Source: Deinococcus carri (GTDB lineage Bacteria; Deinococcota; Deinococci; Deinococcales; Deinococcaceae). From it: a stretch of 64,000 bases of DNA. Below are positions 51,115-64,000 of this stretch, piece after piece (within the stretch, counting starts at the first letter, position 1; every line of letters begins with the position of its first letter). The notes beneath the pieces were generated by a model. It had not been told where the DNA came from, did no database searches, and saw only the letters and a list, made by a program, of their open reading frames with translations. Where the stretch lies: NCBI RefSeq assembly GCF_039545055.1, contig NZ_BAABRP010000018.1:3427-67426 (forward strand), in the 5' to 3' direction. The position numbers and the translations under genes were made by a program.

Positions 51115-51180
51115 GGTACGCGGTCGGCGGTGCGCAGTACGCGGGAAAAGCCCCCACTGCGTACCGCGCACCGCGTCCCG
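51115..51180. repeat. Word-repeat region, GGTACGC family (3)
   Basis: GGTACGCGGTCGGCGG, GTGCGCAGTACGCGGG and CCCACTGCGTACCGCGCACC words in imperfect inverted order. Its left end, read on the minus strand, is CGCGTACCCTGAACCATG, the promoter and start of the DUF2089 gene. Confidence 0.7.
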
Positions 51181-51185
51181 CCTCC

Positions 51186-51817
<632 letters not shown>

Positions 51818-51821
<4 letters not shown>

Positions 51822-52056
51822 CGGAAACCTCCTCGGCTGTTCAGGCTGGCTTCCAGCACCCCGCGCTGCTGCTGGCGCACACGAAGCTGCTCCAGGTCGC
51901 CGCCCGTCCAGACCAGTGCCCAGAGACGCGGCCAGAAGGAAGGGCGCTGGGCAGGGGCCGGCTCGGCGTGCAGCCGGACGCGGCGAAGGATGCGGAAGCC
52001 GCGCCCCCGGTAGACCGTGACCCGCATGACGGGCTGGAGCGAAACGTGCTGGACCG

Positions 52057-52060
<4 letters not shown>
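51818..52060 (-). CDS. Small hypothetical protein of the DUF4097-like operon
   Basis: 80 residues, not recognised, strongly basic (RGRGFRILRRVRLHAEP) with one hydrophobic patch SFWPRLWALVWTGG. Both ends overlap the neighbouring genes by 4 nt (ATGA), which supports a real coupled gene. Confidence 0.6.
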
Positions 52061-52932
<872 letters not shown>

Positions 52933-52950
52933 GCGCTCCTCCTTTGAACA

Positions 52951-52980
52951 AATAGAAACATGGAAACGCGAATCTGTCAA
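52951..52980 (-). promoter_or_regulatory. Probable promoter of the DUF4097-like operon
   Basis: On the minus strand TTGACA (complement of 52975-52980) is 18 bases before TCTATT (52951-52956), with a 5' leader holding the strong ribosome binding site. The region is AT-rich and this is one of few non-leaderless promoters in the window. Confidence 0.55.
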
Positions 52981-53125
52981 CTCCTACTTTCCTTTTAATG
53001 AAGGTAGGGAGGGGTGAGGCCCTATGGATAGCGCTATCGGTCCTCTCTACCCCCTCGCCAGTACCCAGAATGTAAAACCTGGCTTTCTAGCCTCCCGCAC
53101 TCCCTCCGCCACGTATCCTCAGGGC

Positions 53126-54526
<1,401 letters not shown>

Positions 54527-54533
54527 GGGGTAG

Positions 54534-54589
54534 GCGGGACGCGGTACGCAGGGCGCGGGAAAAGCTCTTTACTGCGTACCGCGTCCCGC
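54534..54589 (+). terminator. Word-repeat hairpin, GGTACGC family (4)
   Basis: Perfect 18-bp stem GCGGGACGCGGTACGCAG / CTGCGTACCGCGTCCCGC with a 20-nt loop containing AAAAGCTCTTT, just after the RNase stop. It is the longest perfect arm of this family and a good terminator candidate. Confidence 0.75.
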
Positions 54590-54645
54590 GCACCGCCCCC
54601 CCTTTCCCAGAATCGGGTTCACCTTGCATTCATCTCGCGGCGGAC

Positions 54646-54924
<279 letters not shown>

Positions 54925-54976
54925 GGGCGCTGGAGCGGGCCGGGAACGCCCGCGCGCCTGGCCGCGTATTTTTGAC

Positions 54977-55330
54977 ATGAACCCCCGCTTCCTGCTGCTG
55001 GCCCTGGCTCTGGCCGGGCTTTCCCCCGCCTCCGCCGCGCCGGGGCCGGATGTGCTGCGCCTGCACGCCGGGCAGACCACCACCGCGAACGGCGCGCAGA
55101 TCACGCTGCTCCGGTTCAGCGACAGCCGCTGCCCACCCCGCGCCTACTGCATCCTGGCGGGCAACGTCACCGCGAAGGTGTTCGTGCGCAAGGGGCCGTC
55201 CGCGCGCCTCTACACGCTGTTCCTGCCCGGCCAGGCCGTGAACACGCCCGGCGGGAAGCTGAACCTCACTGCCGCCACCCGCGCGGAGAGGGGCCAGCCC
55301 AGGCCGGTGCTGACCTTCACGCTGGACTGA
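54977..55330 (+). CDS. Small exported hypothetical protein
   Basis: 117 residues. A signal peptide (MNPRFLLLALALAGLSPASA) precedes a compact beta-rich domain with two Cys (RCPPRAYC) spaced for a disulfide. TATTTT (54967-54972) ends 4 nt before the ATG. It is probably periplasmic or secreted, function unknown. Confidence 0.7.
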   Translation: MNPRFLLLALALAGLSPASAAPGPDVLRLHAGQTTTANGAQITLLRFSDSRCPPRAYCILAGNVTAKVFVRKGPSARLYTLFLPGQAVNTPGGKLNLTAATRAERGQPRPVLTFTLD

Positions 55331-55365
55331 AGGTCCGCAGCGGGTCGTCTGGTCTAATGACAGGC

Positions 55366-56457
55366 ATGACCACGCCGCCTGTCTCCCACTTCCTCCCGCA
55401 GGACCCCACCCCGCGCGACCGGGGCTTTGCCATGCCGCCCGAATGGGCGCAGCATGCCGCCACCTGGCTGAGCTGGCCGCAAGGCGACGAGCTGTGGTTC
55501 GGCCACCTCGCGGGCGTGCGCGAAGAGTTCGCGGAGCTGGTGCGGACGATTGCCCGCTTCGAGCCGGTGCATCTGCTGGTGCGCGACCTGGAAAGCGAGC
55601 GGGACGCCCGCGCCCGCCTGGAAGGCGCGAACGTCACCTACCACCACGTCCCGCTGGACGACTCGTGGATTCGGGACAACGGCCCGATTTTTATCACTCA
55701 GGGCCAGCCCACCACCCACAACCCACCACCTACATCCCTCGTCAACTGGCGCTTCAACGCCTGGGGCGGCAAGTTCGAGTGGGAGAACGACGACCGTATT
55801 CCCGAGTACGTGGCGCAGTTCCTGGATATGCCCCACTGGGACCGCCCCGAGGTGCTGGAGGGCGGCGGCCTGGAGGTCAACGGCGCGGGCGTGGGCCTCA
55901 CCACCCGGTCCTGCTTCCTGACCGACACGCGCAACCCCGGAATGACGGAAGCAGACTACGCGGCCCTGCTGCGCGACACGCTGGGCGTGGAAAAGCTGCT
56001 GTGGCTGGACGGCGGCCTGGAAAACGACCACACCGACGGCCACATCGACACCATCACCCGCTTCGTTGACCCGCGGACCATCGTGACCAGTGTGGCCGGG
56101 GACCAGCAGGACGCGAACTTCCCCGTGATGCAGAAGAATCTGGCCGACCTGCGGGGGATGACCGACCTGGAGGGCCAGCCCTTCCGCGTCGTGGAACTGC
56201 CGCTGCCCGCCGTGCGGCTGGAGGGCGCGGAGGGACGACTCCCGCCCACCTACGCGAACTTCTACATCGGCAACGGGTTCGTGGTCGTGCCGCAGTATGG
56301 CGACCCCAATGACCTTTCTGCGCTGGACATCCTGCGCCCCCTCTTCCCCGGCCGGGAGGTTATCGGCCTGCCCAGCCGCGCGATTATCGAGGGGGGCGGT
56401 TCCTTCCACTGCCTGACGCAGCAGCAGCCGCTGGGGGAGCCGTGGTCGGGCGAGTGA
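55366..56457 (+). CDS. aguA: Agmatine deiminase
   Basis: 363 residues, guanidine-modifying enzyme converting agmatine to N-carbamoylputrescine. WLSWPQGDELW near the N-terminus, DSWIRDNGPIF, NWRFNAWGGK, and the catalytic Cys in GGGSFHCLTQQQP near the end. Between IFIT and LVNW lies GQPTTHNPPPTS, a low-complexity insertion encoded by a CCACCACCCA-type word run (55701-55740). The ATG at 55366 is preferred over 55357 because TCTAAT ends 7 nt before it. Confidence 0.93.
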   Translation: MTTPPVSHFLPQDPTPRDRGFAMPPEWAQHAATWLSWPQGDELWFGHLAGVREEFAELVRTIARFEPVHLLVRDLESERDARARLEGANVTYHHVPLDDSWIRDNGPIFITQGQPTTHNPPPTSLVNWRFNAWGGKFEWENDDRIPEYVAQFLDMPHWDRPEVLEGGGLEVNGAGVGLTTRSCFLTDTRNPGMTEADYAALLRDTLGVEKLLWLDGGLENDHTDGHIDTITRFVDPRTIVTSVAGDQQDANFPVMQKNLADLRGMTDLEGQPFRVVELPLPAVRLEGAEGRLPPTYANFYIGNGFVVVPQYGDPNDLSALDILRPLFPGREVIGLPSRAIIEGGGSFHCLTQQQPLGEPWSGE

Positions 56458-57629
56458 TTCCGCTGGGCGGTGGCTACAGCGCCCGTCCCATCTCCTTCGA
56501 GGCGTACCGGGAAGCCTGCACTCGGCTGGAAGGCCGCATCTTCGGCGGGAACTGGGGGTATGCCTTCGACCCGCCTGTCAAGGCCCTGCCGCCGCTGGGC
56601 GAAACCTTCCAGTGGGGGATTTTCTGCGGCAAGGAACTCGTCGGCTGGCACCACGCCCACCAGCGTGACGAGCGGACGGTCTACATGGCCGACACCGGGC
56701 TTCTGCCCGAGCATCAGGGCCAGGGCCTGTATTCCCGCCTGCTGCCGCACCTGGTGGACGTGTACCGGGAGGCCGGGTACACCCTCGTCACCAGCCACCA
56801 CCGGGCAACGAATAACCGCGTCATCATCCCCAAGCTGCGCGCGGGCTTTTTCATCCAGGGGCTGAACCTGTACGAGGGCGGCCTGAACGTGGCCCTCACG
56901 CTCAGCCTAGATTGGCCGTACCGGGAAGCGCTGCACGTCCGCAGCGGCTTCCGGCAGGCCGCGGGCGAGACGGCGCGGCGGCTGGGATTGAACCTGGAGC
57001 CGTCGGGAGAGGAGCCGGAACCGGCAGTGCCCCGCGTCCCCGTGCCGGAGACGGACGGCGAGGGCCTGGACCTGGGAGACGGGTACATCCTCCGGCGCGT
57101 GCCCTACGAGGTGTACTGGAACGTCTACGCGCGGCTGGAAGACGCCGCCTACCAGTCCGTGTCCTTCGACTGGGCCTCCCCCGCGTTACGCCCCAGCCCT
57201 GACGTGCCCAGATACGCCTGGCTGGTCTCGCACGCGGGCGAGGTGGCGGGCTGGCAGCTTTCGCGCCAGTGGGACGCGCGGACGGCCTATATGGTGAACA
57301 CGGCCTTTCTGCCGGGCCATCGGGGCAGGGGCCTTTATACCCGCCTGCTCCCGGTCGTGCTGGACGCGCTGAGGGCGGAAGGCTACCGCCTCGTCCGCAG
57401 CCACCACCACGCCACCAACAACGCGGTGTTGATTCCCAAACTGCGCGCGGGGTTCCGTATCCAGGGCCTCCAGACCGACGAACATGGCGTGATGGCGGTC
57501 CTGATTCACTCCTTCGACCCCGTGTACCGTGAGTACATGGACGCCCGCAGCGGCCTGACCCGCCCGCGCGGCGAGGTGGCCCGCCGCCTGGGCTTGAAGT
57601 TGCGCGGGCCTGAATTTGAGGGAGGATAA
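56454..57629 (+). CDS. Tandem GNAT-domain protein in the agmatine operon
   Basis: About 391 residues from GTG 56454, which overlaps the aguA stop as GTGA; GTG 56442 is an alternative. It contains two homologous GNAT domains. The first has YMADTGLLPEHQGQGLYSRLLP and TSHHRATNNRVIIPKLRAGF. The second has YMVNTAFLPGHRGRGLYTRLLP and RSHHHATNNAVLIPKLRAGF. It lies 3 bases from aguB. Acetylation of a polyamine or its intermediate is an attractive but unproven idea. Confidence 0.82.
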   Translation: MIPLGGGYSARPISFEAYREACTRLEGRIFGGNWGYAFDPPVKALPPLGETFQWGIFCGKELVGWHHAHQRDERTVYMADTGLLPEHQGQGLYSRLLPHLVDVYREAGYTLVTSHHRATNNRVIIPKLRAGFFIQGLNLYEGGLNVALTLSLDWPYREALHVRSGFRQAAGETARRLGLNLEPSGEEPEPAVPRVPVPETDGEGLDLGDGYILRRVPYEVYWNVYARLEDAAYQSVSFDWASPALRPSPDVPRYAWLVSHAGEVAGWQLSRQWDARTAYMVNTAFLPGHRGRGLYTRLLPVVLDALRAEGYRLVRSHHHATNNAVLIPKLRAGFRIQGLQTDEHGVMAVLIHSFDPVYREYMDARSGLTRPRGEVARRLGLKLRGPEFEGG

Positions 57630-57632
57630 GGG

Positions 57633-58517
<885 letters not shown>

Positions 58518-58607
58518 CAGCAGCAGCCAGGGGGGCCGGGTGGCAGGATGCCCGGCCCTTCGCCATCTGGCCGATGCCGTCCTGTGGCTCCTCCCCTACC
58601 CTGCCGT

Positions 58608-59405
58608 ATGGATGAGATTGCCACGTACTACGGCCTGGACCGCGAACACGACCGCCTGACGCGCGGGCTGGGCGTGGTGGAGTTCGCGCGGACGCTGGAA
58701 CTGCTGGGCCGGCTGCTGCCCCCGGCTCCCGCCGCGGTGCTGGACGTGGGCGGCGGAACGGGCGTGTACGCGCGGGAGCTGCTGAAGGCCGGCCATGCGG
58801 TGCACCTGCTCGACGCCATGCCGGGCCATGTGGCACGGGTGCGGGCCGACCCCACGCTGGCGGGCCTCACCTCCGTCACGCTGGGCGACGCGCGCAGGCT
58901 GCCATACGCGAGCGCGAGTGCCGACGCGGTGCTGCTGCTGGGGCCGCTGTACCACCTCACCCGGTCCGCCGACCGCGCAGCGGCCCTGGCCGAGGCGAGG
59001 CGGGTGCTGCGGCCGGGCGGCGTGCTGGTCGCGGTGGGTATTCCCCGCGCCGCCGCCATCTGTGGCGACTTCACACGAGGTCTGCCCGGCGAACCCTACT
59101 TCCGCCCGATTCGTGAGGCGGCCTACACCGGAGGGGAGTACCTGAACCCCGAGCACCGCCCCGGCTACTTCACCACCGCCTATTTTCACCACCCGCATGA
59201 ACTGGAGGCGGAACTGGCCGCAGCGGGAGTCCGGGACGTGACGCTCTACGCTCTGGAAGGCCCGGCCAGCCTGCTGCCCGACCCGGAGGAGATCATGCGC
59301 GACGCGGAACGCCGGGAAGGACTGCTCGCCGCCCTGCGTCTGATGGAGCGTGACCCGGCCCTGCTGGGTGTTACCCCACATCTGCTGGCGGTGGGGCAGG
59401 GCTGA
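58608..59405 (+). CDS. Class I SAM-dependent methyltransferase
   Basis: 265 residues. [20 protein letters not shown] is motif I near residue 45, [28 protein letters not shown] (read in parts) motifs II-III, and [10 protein letters not shown] motif IV. A UbiE-like small-molecule methyltransferase of unknown substrate. TACCCT (58597-58602) ends 5 nt before the ATG. Its 3' end overlaps convergent truA by 35 bases. Confidence 0.87.
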   Translation: MDEIATYYGLDREHDRLTRGLGVVEFARTLELLGRLLPPAPAAVLDVGGGTGVYARELLKAGHAVHLLDAMPGHVARVRADPTLAGLTSVTLGDARRLPYASASADAVLLLGPLYHLTRSADRAAALAEARRVLRPGGVLVAVGIPRAAAICGDFTRGLPGEPYFRPIREAAYTGGEYLNPEHRPGYFTTAYFHHPHELEAELAAAGVRDVTLYALEGPASLLPDPEEIMRDAERREGLLAALRLMERDPALLGVTPHLLAVGQG

Positions 59406-60201
59406 ACCTGTCCCCGTAGCTCGCCCCCGTGAAGGTCAGCCCGTACCCCGGCACGTTCGCCCCCGCCTGCGCGCGCTCCCGCCCGGCGAGGATGGCGGCC
59501 ACCGCCTCCGGGGCGAGTTTGCCCTGGCCGACCAGCAGCAGCGTCCCGACCAGCCCGCGCACCATGTGGCGCAGGAAGCTCTCACCCGCGACCCGCACCT
59601 CCCAGACGCTTCCGCCAGGAACAGGGGGGCCGGGATACACGGCGAGCGCCCGCACCTCCCGCACGGTCTGGCGGTCCTCGCGGGTGGCGAAGGCGGCGAA
59701 GTCGTGGGTGCCGACGAGGGCGGCGGCGGCGGCATTCATGGCGGGCATGTCCAGCGGACCGGGGACGTGCAGCACCCGACCCACCCAGAGCGGGTGCCGC
59801 TGCGGCGCATTCAACAGCCGATAGGTGTACCGCCGCTCGGTGCAGGAGAAACGGGCGTGAAAGCCCGCGGGGGCAGGCCCGGCATCCAGCACCGCCACGC
59901 TGGGTGGCAGGTGGGCATTCAGCGCCCACGCGAGCTTTTCCGGCGGGATGCGGAAGCTCTCCGGCACGTCCACATGGGCAGGCATTGCCTCGGCGTGAAC
60001 GCCCGCGTCGGTGCGCCCGGCGGCGACGGGGCGGGCTGCTCCTTCCCCGCCCAGGCGCAGCAGCGCGGCGTGAAGCGTGTCCTGGACACTGGGGGCATTG
60101 AGCTGGGCCTGCCACCCGGCAAAGTCCGCGCCGTCCCAGGCCAGCAGCAGGCGCAGGCGCTGGAAACCGGGTGGGGGGGCAAAGGTGGGCACACCAGTCA
60201 T
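59371..60201 (-). CDS. truA: tRNA pseudouridine(38-40) synthase
   Basis: 276 residues. The catalytic Asp is in [11 protein letters not shown] near residue 58. [14 protein letters not shown] opens the fold; [12 protein letters not shown] and [17 protein letters not shown] are diagnostic. The ATG at 60201 is favoured because TACCCT (complement of 60208-60213) stands 6 nt upstream; an ATG at 60234 is less likely. The C-terminus overlaps the convergent methyltransferase. Confidence 0.94.
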   Translation of the reverse strand: MTGVPTFAPPPGFQRLRLLLAWDGADFAGWQAQLNAPSVQDTLHAALLRLGGEGAARPVAAGRTDAGVHAEAMPAHVDVPESFRIPPEKLAWALNAHLPPSVAVLDAGPAPAGFHARFSCTERRYTYRLLNAPQRHPLWVGRVLHVPGPLDMPAMNAAAAALVGTHDFAAFATREDRQTVREVRALAVYPGPPVPGGSVWEVRVAGESFLRHMVRGLVGTLLLVGQGKLAPEAVAAILAGRERAQAGANVPGYGLTFTGASYGDRFSPAPPPADVG

Positions 60202-60259
60202 GGGGGCAGGGTAACGTGGAGACGGATTCCTCACACAACAGCCACGCCTCCCCCATTAT

Positions 60260-61205
<946 letters not shown>

Positions 61206-61259
61206 GGGGAGCGGTCAGCTTTCCGCCATCAGCAGACAGCCCGGCGGTACCCTGTCGCC

Positions 61260-61493
61260 ATGACGGCAAGGGTACATTACGCCGAGGCACGCGGCGAACA
61301 CGCCGAGGCTGACCTGCGCGCCTTCCTGAACGCGCTGCCGGGTCTGCCGGGCTTCGTGGGGGCCGAGCTGCTGGTCAGCCCCGCCCAGCCCGGCCTCGCG
61401 CTCGTCGCCAGCCGCTGGGCGGAAGAGGTGCCCCCGCTGCCCCTGCCGGGCGGCGTGCGGGCCTGGGTGTTCGAGGTGCTGGACGGGCGCTGA
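61260..61493 (+). CDS. Small ABM-like hypothetical protein
   Basis: 77 residues. The alternating pattern ARVHYAEARGEHAEADLRAFL, GFVGAELLVSP and ALVASRWAEE resembles a short ferredoxin-like/antibiotic-biosynthesis-monooxygenase fold. TACCCT (61248-61253) ends 6 nt before the ATG, a leaderless start. The family is tentative. Confidence 0.65.
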   Translation: MTARVHYAEARGEHAEADLRAFLNALPGLPGFVGAELLVSPAQPGLALVASRWAEEVPPLPLPGGVRAWVFEVLDGR

Positions 61494-61510
61494 GCCGCTT
61501 ACTCCTGGCC

Positions 61511-61561
61511 TTGCTTTCCGAGGCACCTTGTCTTACGATGCCTCTACATCGGAAAGCGATG
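61511..61561 (+). promoter_or_regulatory. padR promoter with overlapping operator-like palindrome
   Basis: TTGCTT (61511-61516), 17-base spacer, TACGAT (61534-61539). Just downstream CATCG-N5-CGATG (61547-61561) is a perfect palindrome, placed where PadR-family repressors bind, and GATGCCT occurs twice around it. The mRNA has a short leader before the ATG at 61600. Confidence 0.6.
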
Positions 61562-61599
61562 CCTGTGGCCTTTTTCGGGCCGTCAGGGAAAGAACCGGT

Positions 61600-61929
61600 A
61601 TGGACCCCCAGCAACTCAAGGGCCACCTCGACCTGCTTCTGCTGGCCGCCCTCGAACAGGGGCCGCGCTACGGCGGGCAGATCATCGCGGACGTGCAGGC
61701 CAGCACGGACGGGTACTTCACGCTGCGCGAGGGCACGCTGTATCCGGCCCTGCACCGTCTGGAAAAGGCCGGGTGGATCGCGGGCGAGTTTCAGGTCTTG
61801 CCACGCGGGGGCAGCCCGGTCAAGGTGTATACCCTGACCCCTGGCGGCCAGCAGGAACTCCGCGCCCAGCGCGAACGCTACGAACGCTTCAGCGCCGCCG
61901 TGCGCGGTGTGATCGGGGGCCAGGCATGA
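61600..61929 (+). CDS. PadR-family transcriptional regulator
   Basis: 109 residues, minimal PadR. LKGHLDLLLLAALEQGPRYG starts the winged helix, GTLYPALHRLEKAGWI is the recognition region, VYTLTPGGQQEL the wing. The dimerisation helix is short. The next gene begins on its ATGA overlap, the usual arrangement of a PadR with its membrane partner. The start at 61600 is the first codon of the conserved fold. Confidence 0.88.
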   Translation: MDPQQLKGHLDLLLLAALEQGPRYGGQIIADVQASTDGYFTLREGTLYPALHRLEKAGWIAGEFQVLPRGGSPVKVYTLTPGGQQELRAQRERYERFSAAVRGVIGGQA

Positions 61930-63134
61930 GGGAGACGGAACAGTACCTGAAGCGGGCGACCCGTGGCCTGTGGGGCAAGGCCGCCCGCGAGGCGCGGCTG
62001 GAACTGCGCGGGGCCGTCGAGGACAAGGTTTACCGGTACAGGTTGCTGGGGCTGGACGAGGCGGCAGCGACCCGCGCCGCCCTGCGCGATCTGGGCGACC
62101 CCTCCGCCATCGCGCGTGACCTGAGTCAGGTCCACACGCTGCCGCAGGCAGGCCACGCGGCGCTCCTCGCGGGCATGGCGGCGCTGCTGGGGGTGCAGGC
62201 GCTGGCGCAGGTGCCGACGGTGAATGCTGCTCCCTTGGCCCCTCGGTCCTCTTGCAAGTTGGATACTGCCACTTTGCAGAGGCTGACCGAAGCAGAGCGG
62301 GCGTGGGTGCAAGCTGAACTGACCAAACCGGGGGGGCGCGAGCGGCTGGAGGCCCATTGCCGTGATTCCCGCAGCCCCAATGAGCTGTTGAAGTTCAGTG
62401 ATTTGATTGCGGCGCTGAAAGCGGGTGGCGTAGGCGTGCAGGTGGTGGAGGGCACGGACGCCTTTCTCCACCTGAAGTTCCCCGGCATCAGCGAACCCCA
62501 GGCACTCAACCTCAACGAGTTTAACCGGGAGATCAAGGGAGAGCGGTATGTCCCTGTCGGCAGCCTGCTGGGGCAAGCACTGTACTCGGTCAAAGTTCCC
62601 CTACGCCTGACCGGATTGAAGAATCCTACCTTTGAAATTGGCCCGGCCCGGATGCGACTGGGCACTGCGGACCAGCCTATCTACAGCACCAACCTCTACT
62701 CTTTGCTTATCTGGGATGAGCTGTTCAGAGGGCTGAAATCTGCTGCACCGGACTCGGCCCAGATACGAGAGATGGGGTTCTTTCCCGAGAGTGGAACGCC
62801 TTCCATCCTGACCCTCAGTGTTCCCGTGCTAGGCGCTGCGGGGACCTTCTACGCCATCGTCTATGGTCAACCTTCCAGTACGGGGAAGGGACTCAACTTT
62901 ACCCTGCGGGCCGCACAGGACGGTCAGGTCGCTTTTCCCGCGCCGCTGTCGCGCGGCGGCCAGCCCGCCGTTCCGCGCCTGGTGGCCACACCCGCCGAGT
63001 TCTTCCGGGTTAGGGATGGGGAACAGCCGGCCGCACTCCTCTACCGGGTGGACACAGCCGACCTGCGGAATCTGAAGCTCGTTCCTGTACCCGCCGTCCC
63101 CGCCTCCCAACTCAAACTCGACACGCAGCCCTGA
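61926..63134 (+). CDS. PadR-linked protein with permease-prefix-like N-terminus
   Basis: 402 residues. The first 70 (RETEQYLKRATRGLWGKAAR ... LGDPSAIARDLSQVH) match the helical prefix domain often linked to PadR (DUF1700/permease prefix type). One membrane segment (HAALLAGMAALLGVQALAQV, about residues 75-95) is followed by about 300 residues of unrecognised, probably extracytoplasmic sequence. It overlaps padR by 4 nt. The later half is less GC-rich than its neighbours. Confidence 0.75.
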   Translation: MRETEQYLKRATRGLWGKAAREARLELRGAVEDKVYRYRLLGLDEAAATRAALRDLGDPSAIARDLSQVHTLPQAGHAALLAGMAALLGVQALAQVPTVNAAPLAPRSSCKLDTATLQRLTEAERAWVQAELTKPGGRERLEAHCRDSRSPNELLKFSDLIAALKAGGVGVQVVEGTDAFLHLKFPGISEPQALNLNEFNREIKGERYVPVGSLLGQALYSVKVPLRLTGLKNPTFEIGPARMRLGTADQPIYSTNLYSLLIWDELFRGLKSAAPDSAQIREMGFFPESGTPSILTLSVPVLGAAGTFYAIVYGQPSSTGKGLNFTLRAAQDGQVAFPAPLSRGGQPAVPRLVATPAEFFRVRDGEQPAALLYRVDTADLRNLKLVPVPAVPASQLKLDTQP

Positions 63135-63917
63135 TTACATCTCCGGCACGTACTCCGCGAGTTCCTCCAGCAGGTCGCGGGCGGTCAGGTCCAGGCGCAC
63201 TGGCGTCACGCTGACATACCCGGCCTGCACCGCGCCGTAGTCGGTGGTCTGGTCGTGGGCGTCGGCGGCGCGGCTCTGCCCCGCGACCCAGTGGTATTCG
63301 CGGCCTTCCGGGTCCTGGCGGGTCACGATGGTGTCTTCCCAGCGGTGTTCGCCCACCCTGGTAACGCGCACGCCACGGGGCATTCCCGCCGGGAAGTTCA
63401 CGTTCAGCAGCACGCGCGGCGGCAGCCCCCGCGTCAGCACCTCGCGCGCCAGCCGGGCCGCGTAGGCTGCGCCCGCCGTGAAGCTGTACTCGCCCCCCGC
63501 CCCGCTCTGCTGGCTGAAGGCGATGGACGGCAGCCCCAGCGCCAGCCCCTCAATGGCCGCCGCGACCGTGCCGGAGTGCGTCAGGTCGTCGCCCAGGTTC
63601 GGCCCCAGGTTGATGCCACTGACCACCAGGTCGGGCCGGCCCAGCAGATGCACGCCCAGCACCACGCAGTCGGCGGGGGTACCGTCCACCCGGTACGCCG
63701 GGATTTCCCCGAAGCCCGCCGAGGCGGTGTGCTTGAACCTCAGCGGGCGGCGGATGGTGATGCCGTGCCCCACCGCCGACTGTTCCACGTCGGGCGCGAC
63801 GACCACCACATCGCCCACGTCGGCCAGGGCGAGGGCCAGCGCCTTGATGCCGGGTGAAAAGATGCCGTCGTCGTTCGCCACCAGGATGGATTTCCGGGCA
63901 GTCCGTCTGTGCGTCAT
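63135..63917 (-). CDS. surE: 5'/3'-nucleotidase SurE
   Basis: 260 residues. ILVANDDGIFSPGIKALA has the metal-binding Asp-Asp pair, VSGINLGPNLGDDLTHSGTVAAA (in parts) the active-site Asn and Ser, and VTPVRLDLT the end. It dephosphorylates nucleotides. TAGCCT (complement of 63923-63928) ends 5 nt before the ATG at 63917, so this start is preferred over one at 63998. It is convergent with the PadR-linked gene. Confidence 0.94.
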   Translation of the reverse strand: MTHRRTARKSILVANDDGIFSPGIKALALALADVGDVVVVAPDVEQSAVGHGITIRRPLRFKHTASAGFGEIPAYRVDGTPADCVVLGVHLLGRPDLVVSGINLGPNLGDDLTHSGTVAAAIEGLALGLPSIAFSQQSGAGGEYSFTAGAAYAARLAREVLTRGLPPRVLLNVNFPAGMPRGVRVTRVGEHRWEDTIVTRQDPEGREYHWVAGQSRAADAHDQTTDYGAVQAGYVSVTPVRLDLTARDLLEELAEYVPEM

Positions 63918-63964
63918 GCCCCAGGCTAGCGCGCAGCCTGCCCTCCCCCTGCTAGCATTACGCC

Positions 63965-64000
63965 ATGAACAAAAGAATTGTCGTGAAGTTTGTTCCACCC
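63965..64000 (+). CDS. Start of a further gene (3' truncated by window)
   Basis: ATG 63965 reads MNKRIVVKFVPP to the window end. TAGCAT (63953-63958) ends 6 nt before it, the same leaderless layout as its neighbours, and it diverges from surE. Only 12 codons are visible, so no function can be given. Confidence 0.55.
   Translation, partial: MNKRIVVKFVPP

Overview
The window is high-GC chromosomal DNA (I estimate close to 70 % G+C by eye) and most probably comes from a Deinococcus species. This is inferred from three things. Nearly forty genes have a TAnnnT -10 element ending about 4-10 nt before the start codon and no ribosome binding site, the leaderless style known from Deinococcus. Several gene types are familiar from that genus: a short RNase II-type enzyme with no visible cold-shock domain, a degenerate PLP-fold protein fused to HRDC, and a Tat-exported ferritin-like protein. 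There are also small dispersed intergenic repeats. No rRNA, phage, insertion sequence or CRISPR array is visible. One tRNA and one riboswitch are present.

Layout. 1-12.8 kb: housekeeping and small-molecule enzymes (M24 peptidase, HAD hydrolases, SDR, exported ferritin-like protein, DedA, an hemC/small membrane protein/asparaginase operon, CorC/HlyC-type CBS protein, DinB protein, Dus, argB). Two copies of a hairpin repeat lie here, one with a second repeat nested inside it. 12.9-17.3 kb: GNAT, purK-purE, a creatininase-family protein, folC and tRNA-Lys(CTT) with a near-consensus promoter and a terminator. 17.3-27.1 kb: a 600-base gene-poor gap with a gene remnant, a Baeyer-Villiger-type monooxygenase, Nudix, YigZ, DUF1963, ispF-trmL, an M29 aminopeptidase, cyclophilin, a Jag-like RNA-binding protein, prmC and ribH. 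27.5-33.4 kb: a tightly overlapping purine operon purC-purS-purQ-dinB-purL-purF that includes an unexpected DinB-fold gene. 33.4-35.8 kb: the accessory spot, with an AT-rich foreign gene for a membrane-anchored protein, a mutationally dead mazEF pair, an intact mazEF on the other strand, and ywbE, whose -10 box overlaps that of mazEF. 35.8-43.7 kb: gluconate kinase and permease, mutY, a cis-prenyltransferase, an exported protein and the HRDC protein. 44-48 kb: a vitamin B12 uptake operon btuF-btuC-btuD-ferredoxin behind a cobalamin riboswitch with its own terminator. 48-64 kb: plsC, xseB, flavin reductase, acetyltransferases, a Uma2 nuclease-fold protein, a DUF2089/SHOCT-like/DUF4097-like group, an RNase II-type exonuclease, the agmatine-to-putrescine pair aguA/aguB with a tandem GNAT protein between them, truA, a LysM-M23 peptidase, a PadR regulator with its partner, and surE. 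The last 36 bases open another gene.

The most unusual feature is how the spaces between genes are built. About fifteen intergenic gaps are filled with short words repeated in tandem on one arm and, usually, as the reverse complement on the other arm. The word differs by locus (GAAGGCA, GGTACGC, GTTAGGG, TCATAGC, GCTGAAC, GGGATGA, GCTGGCCG). Many of these structures sit where a terminator is expected. Several run into the neighbouring genes and encode their N- or C-terminal residues. Two of them carry the same short promoter and start codon of a downstream gene. Starts were chosen from the -10/start spacing, Shine-Dalgarno sequences and stop/start overlaps. All family assignments come from reading the sequence, with no database search.
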